A DNA stretch of 64,000 bases from Pyronema omphalodes. Lineage: Eukaryota; Ascomycota; Pezizomycetes; Pezizales; Pyronemataceae. The notes under the pieces are model-generated. The model searched no databases. It saw only the letters and a list, made by a program, of their open reading frames with translations, and was not told the DNA's origin. Positions within the stretch are counted from its first letter, which is position 1; every line of letters begins with the position of its first letter. This document shows, one piece after another, positions 60,318 through 64,000 of this stretch. The DNA is taken from assembly GCA_024516155.1 (NCBI GenBank), contig JAJJXM010000015.1, forward strand, positions 248,001 through 312,000, in the 5' to 3' direction. The position numbers and the translations under genes are program-made.

Positions 60318-61938
60318 ATGTCCGGCTACTACAACCCTCAATCCCCCGCCTCCTGGCAGCAGAACCGACCTGGAGATTGGGACCCCCGCTCCACCTCATC
60401 CACCCCCGGACACGCTTCCTCCTACTCGAAGGACATGCAGGGCCCCCCGACGGACATGATGACTCGGTTTACCGCTCAGATGAAGCCTGAGGACCCCTCT
60501 GCTTTCAACTCTCAAATTGATGGTATGCAGATGCCTTTGCGAAAATTTTTCACTGCTTGAATCATGAGCATCAAACTAATCGTTTGTCTGTGTAGAGGTC
60601 GATCGGGCAGTTGATAATCTTATCAAGAGTGGTAAGATGTTCAATCCTCCTCGCCGGGACTCGATGCCTATGATGGCTGCACCTGTTCCGTTTGGACGGG
60701 AACTTCGTAAGTTTCATCAAATCGTTGATGACACGATGGCCCTAACCAATCGTGTAGATCAAAGACCTCTCGATGTTGGAATGATTGGCATGACCAACCG
60801 CCAAATCCATGCCAGTCCGATGGCAGAGCCCTACATGGCTGAAAGACCGACCTCCGTTAACCTTCAGAACTATTACGCCAACCAACGGTTCCAGCAGGCC
60901 CGTCCGCCCATGCCCCAGCCGCACTCCCAGCCCTCCGAGCCCGAGACCATGCTCCAGAAGAACCGGCGAATTGCGGCCCAGCGTGAGCGAGAGCTACGTA
61001 ACTACCACCAGGAGCAGCAGCTTAACAGGAGTTTGTCTTCCAGCGTTCCGAATATTAGTAGAGATCAGGCTTATAGGGGTCCTCTAGCTAATAACCTACT
61101 GGTCGATCTCAACAATACTTTGGGTAAGGACACCCGAATTATGAGCCCTGGGGCAATGAGTGGGGATGATAGGCGGGAGCTCATTGCTCGTCAACGTTAT
61201 GCTTTGTACAATACTCATTCGGAGGGGGCACATTCAGAAGACGGCAACCATCATGACGACTCTCGCGCCCTTAACATGAACTCCAATGGAGCCTCCGCTC
61301 CTGCATCCAACGCCGGAGGAACACGTGGTCCGTCTCCTTTGCCCTATTTTACCTCGCGTTTTGAGCGTTTTCCTGTTTCGGTTACGCATCGCAATAATCA
61401 GAACGACCTTTCTGACAATGTTCAAGTTCACACTCCTGCCACCGAGCATGCTAATGGAGCTCAGAGTGCTGGTGCCGTCTCTCCTAACCATGCTCGTACG
61501 AGCAGTGGTTCGCCATTTGTTTTAGGCAGTTTCAGCTTATCTGGGAATTCCAACGCAGGTATCCAAGGCTTCAACCGTACAAGTGCATCCTCTCCGGGTG
61601 GCTCTCCTCCACGATCCCAGCGCGGTTCCGTTGCTCCGGGAGCATCATCGGTAGCGCCTATTGGCACCCGCCCCACCTCCCAAACACAGCAGCACCAGAA
61701 CCCTACTCTGCTTAACAAGCGGTCCAGCCCTCCTCTTGCCTCCCCTCTCGCTTACGGCGCTTTCGGTGTCAACCAGGACAGCCCTGAGGATCCTTTCGAT
61801 AGCATCACTAAAAGATCAACATCCGCTGCTTCCACTGAGCAGCACTCATCTAACAACCAGGCCGACGGTCTTGGCTGGAGCAAAGTTTGGGGACCTGGTA
61901 GCAAGGGTCTCAACAACGTTGCTAGCGTCTGGGGTTAA
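60318..61938 (+). CDS. Disordered fungal protein of unknown function
   Basis: Two exons (60318-60522, 60596-61938) give 515 residues. The 73-nt intron (donor GTATGC, branch ACTAAT, acceptor GTGTAG) joins in phase 1 to read FNSQIDEVDRAVDNLIKSGK. That helical stretch (~64-80) and an Arg/Glu-rich coil (~195-220, KNRRIAAQRERELRNYHQEQ) are the only ordered-looking parts. The rest is Ser/Pro/Asn/Gln-rich, with MSPGAMSGDDRRELIARQR at ~275-293 and the C-terminus ending ASVWG. I recall similar proteins from filamentous ascomycetes with no assigned function, but cannot verify that here. A second possible intron of 51 nt (60707-60757: GTAAGT, CCTAACC, GTAG) preserves the frame whether or not it is removed, giving 498 residues if spliced. 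The start is the first ATG after the pyrimidine-rich leader. Confidence 0.8.
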
Positions 61939-64000
61939 ACTAATTTTCATGTCATTATAGTTTAGGGATTTCTTTTGTTACGGGGTGTTCTTTATTCTGT
62001 CAGGGGCGCAGTGTGTATTGGGAGGACCTGCTTTAAACTTGCTTTCTGTCATCATGACTTGTAATTGGTTTTTTTTTCTTTCCTTATGCGTGCTTTTATA
62101 TTTTCATGGGTTGGTCGGCGGATACCTACAAGGCGGTAAGAGTTTTATTTGTTTGTCTTCATTCGGCGAAGGGCATATTAAAACGGTGGGGGTGGTGGGG
62201 ATCAAATATCGGGGTCGTTATCGGTGTTTTTCCTTTGAATTTGTCTTTTTTTTCATTTCCTTACCCTGCTTTTGTTTTTCTTTTTTCTTTTTTAACGTGT
62301 CTGTTGGGCGTTTAAACAATTTGGCTGCTTATGGAAACTGGCGAACTGGCGAAACAGACAAACCAACAAAAGAGGGAAACTGTTTGGGAGTTTTTTTATT
62401 TTCTGATGGTCCTTTCCTTTTTTCCGTCTCTGATCAACTTATAACGTTTGTCGTCACTTTCAGAATGCTTTTTTGGTTGCAACAATTTGTTTTTTGTCTG
62501 TCTTTTTTTTTATGTTTGTAAGTCTCTTCTGAGACACGCATTAGGTTGGGTTTGAGTTGGCGTAGGATTGGTGAAAGATTGGATTCGTGGCACATGGCGC
62601 TGGAATTTGGAGGTTTGACGGAAAATGGAGTTGTGGCTTTGGGGGGATTCAGGGGATCAATGGATCAATGGGACGGGTATGAGGAAGATAAGACTGGCGG
62701 GAGTGGAACTTTGTGGGCCTTGTGCTCACAATGGGCTGTGGTGGAATTTCTACTACGATCGTTGGTGGTGGACTGAGTACACTTTGTTGAGTGAAGCGGT
62801 TTTCATCACCCACTGTACTGTACAGTATGGTCAAGACTGGTGGAAACTGTGGCAACTCCGAAGTTACAAAGTTGAAAAAAAAAGATAAAAGATATATTGA
62901 AAAAAAAAACCATGATGGATACGGACGGGATGAATATTGTTTATGGGCAAAGTATTCGCGCTTTTTTTTTAAAGGATAAGGGTGTACTTTCTTTTTTTTT
63001 ACTGTCTTTTTTTATTGTCACTGCGGATTACTGGTGTTGGAGACTTTGAATTTCTATGGGGAGGGGACGAGAAGTTGAGCGGAGTGGAGTGGAGTGGAGA
63101 TGGTGGACTCTGTGGCAATGAACTGGAATCAGACTGATTTTTGTGGCATGGATGAGATTGATGGGAAATTTATTGGAGGATGTCACAGAGATAGTTATGA
63201 GGGAAATGGGATTTGCTATGGAGTTTTGAGTGGTGGTTTTTTTTATTCTATGATGAATATGAAATCTGTTGAAAATCTTGAAAATTTGGAAGTTTTGATG
63301 TGATACAAATTTATACATAATTATGTTGAGAGTACAGTTGCGTGATGATGCATAATGGGATCTGGATCAGAGAAATTGGGGTTTGGTGATGGTTGCTTAC
63401 AGCTCGATAGGATTTTTTTTGGAACTGCGACCTGACGCAGAAAACTCCAGCAGCCCGCATAGCCCGCATAGCCCGCATAGTCTACAATTACCTTACCCAG
63501 CTTCATCAGCTCAGCAGCTCACCAAGTTACATCATCCTTTCTCATAGCCTACAATCACAATCACAGTAACTAACCATATCATACATCATACTGGGAACTT
63601 GGAACTTTAAACTCTCTAGCTGAACTCTCTAGCTGAAAACTCTCTAGCTGAAAACTGCCTAGCTGAAAACCGAAAACTGAAAACTACAGTATAACCGCCG
63701 TCCGTATCAATGATCAATAATCAATTAACCTGCTTGACTTGAACTTGATGTAGAGATAGAGATGGACACCTTGATAGAGCTCTTAGCTTTTAGCTCTTAG
63801 CTGTCTCGGTTTCTGGCTTTCCTGGTCTTCCTGGCTTTCCTGGATTTCCTGGTCTTCCTGGATTTCTTGGCCCACCATACTTCCTAGCTTACAGCCGCAA
63901 TCACCAGCCCCATCATCCCTCTCACCTTACACCCACCTTGTAGGATAACCCCCCTAAGCTCCACAGCTCCATAGCTCCATCAGCTCCATCAGCCTATCGA
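61939..64000. other. 3' flank and gene-free DNA
   Basis: T-rich 3' flank to about 62530, then G-rich and T-rich DNA with no gene that I can support. It ends with several short arrays: GCCCGCATA x3 (63455-63480), CTCTCTAGCTGAA repeats (63609-63665), TTAGCTC words (63781-63805) and TTTCCTGG/CTTCCTGG repeats (63818-63870). Confidence 0.5.

Overview
This window looks like nuclear DNA of a filamentous ascomycete (Pezizomycotina-type). The protein-coding genes have short spliceosomal introns, mostly 50-150 nt with GTANGT-like donors and CTAAC-like branch sites. The recognisable families are typical of such fungi: a PQ-loop membrane protein, a cerevisin-type subtilisin, a BPH1-type BEACH protein and a Cid1-type nucleotidyltransferase with long disordered arms. 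The mobile-element remnants resemble Tad-type LINEs. I cannot name the species. Gene density is low, about 7 genes in 64 kb, and the intergenic DNA is unusually rich in minisatellites and poly-G/poly-C runs.

Layout. 1-3.2 kb: PQ-loop gene (+). 3.2-7.6 kb: gene-free, with several minisatellites and a LINE 3' fragment. 7.6-9.3 kb: subtilisin-like protease (-). 9.3-11.5 kb: divergent intergenic region shared with the next gene. 11.5-20.1 kb: six-exon BEACH/WD40 gene (+). 20.1-22.3 kb: stacked simple repeats. 22.35-25.8 kb and 26.9-30.1 kb: two direct copies of a ~3.3 kb segmental duplication. Each copy holds a decayed minus-strand LINE, a nested very short retroposon-like insertion with 13-bp target duplications, and a 123-bp minisatellite whose units contain nested inverted repeats. 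31.4-32.9 kb: minus-strand locus with one exon open in two frames, encoding a small single-pass protein and a multi-pass membrane protein. 33-44.4 kb: mainly gene-free. 44.4-48.2 kb: Cid1-like nucleotidyltransferase (+). 50.3-50.5 kb: large 9-bp minisatellite. 51.4-52.6 kb: Cys-rich multi-pass membrane protein (-). 52.6-60.3 kb: repeats, a perfect 20-bp hairpin, and an independent copy of the short retroposon-like element with its own 13-bp target duplication. 60.3-61.9 kb: conserved-looking disordered protein (+). 61.9-64 kb: no gene seen.

The genes look like unrelated housekeeping or trafficking genes: vacuolar proteolysis, lysosome/vacuole-type membrane traffic, a PQ-loop transporter-like protein and RNA tailing. 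They do not form a cluster. The most unusual content is non-coding: a ~57-64 bp insertion at two independent sites with the same 5' boundary, a short A-rich tail and 13-bp target duplications; the hairpin-bearing minisatellite whose copy number differs between the two duplicates (4 versus 2); and the dual-frame exon near 32.2 kb. All exon boundaries were placed by hand from splice signals and frame continuity, and all family names come from motif recognition, not database search.
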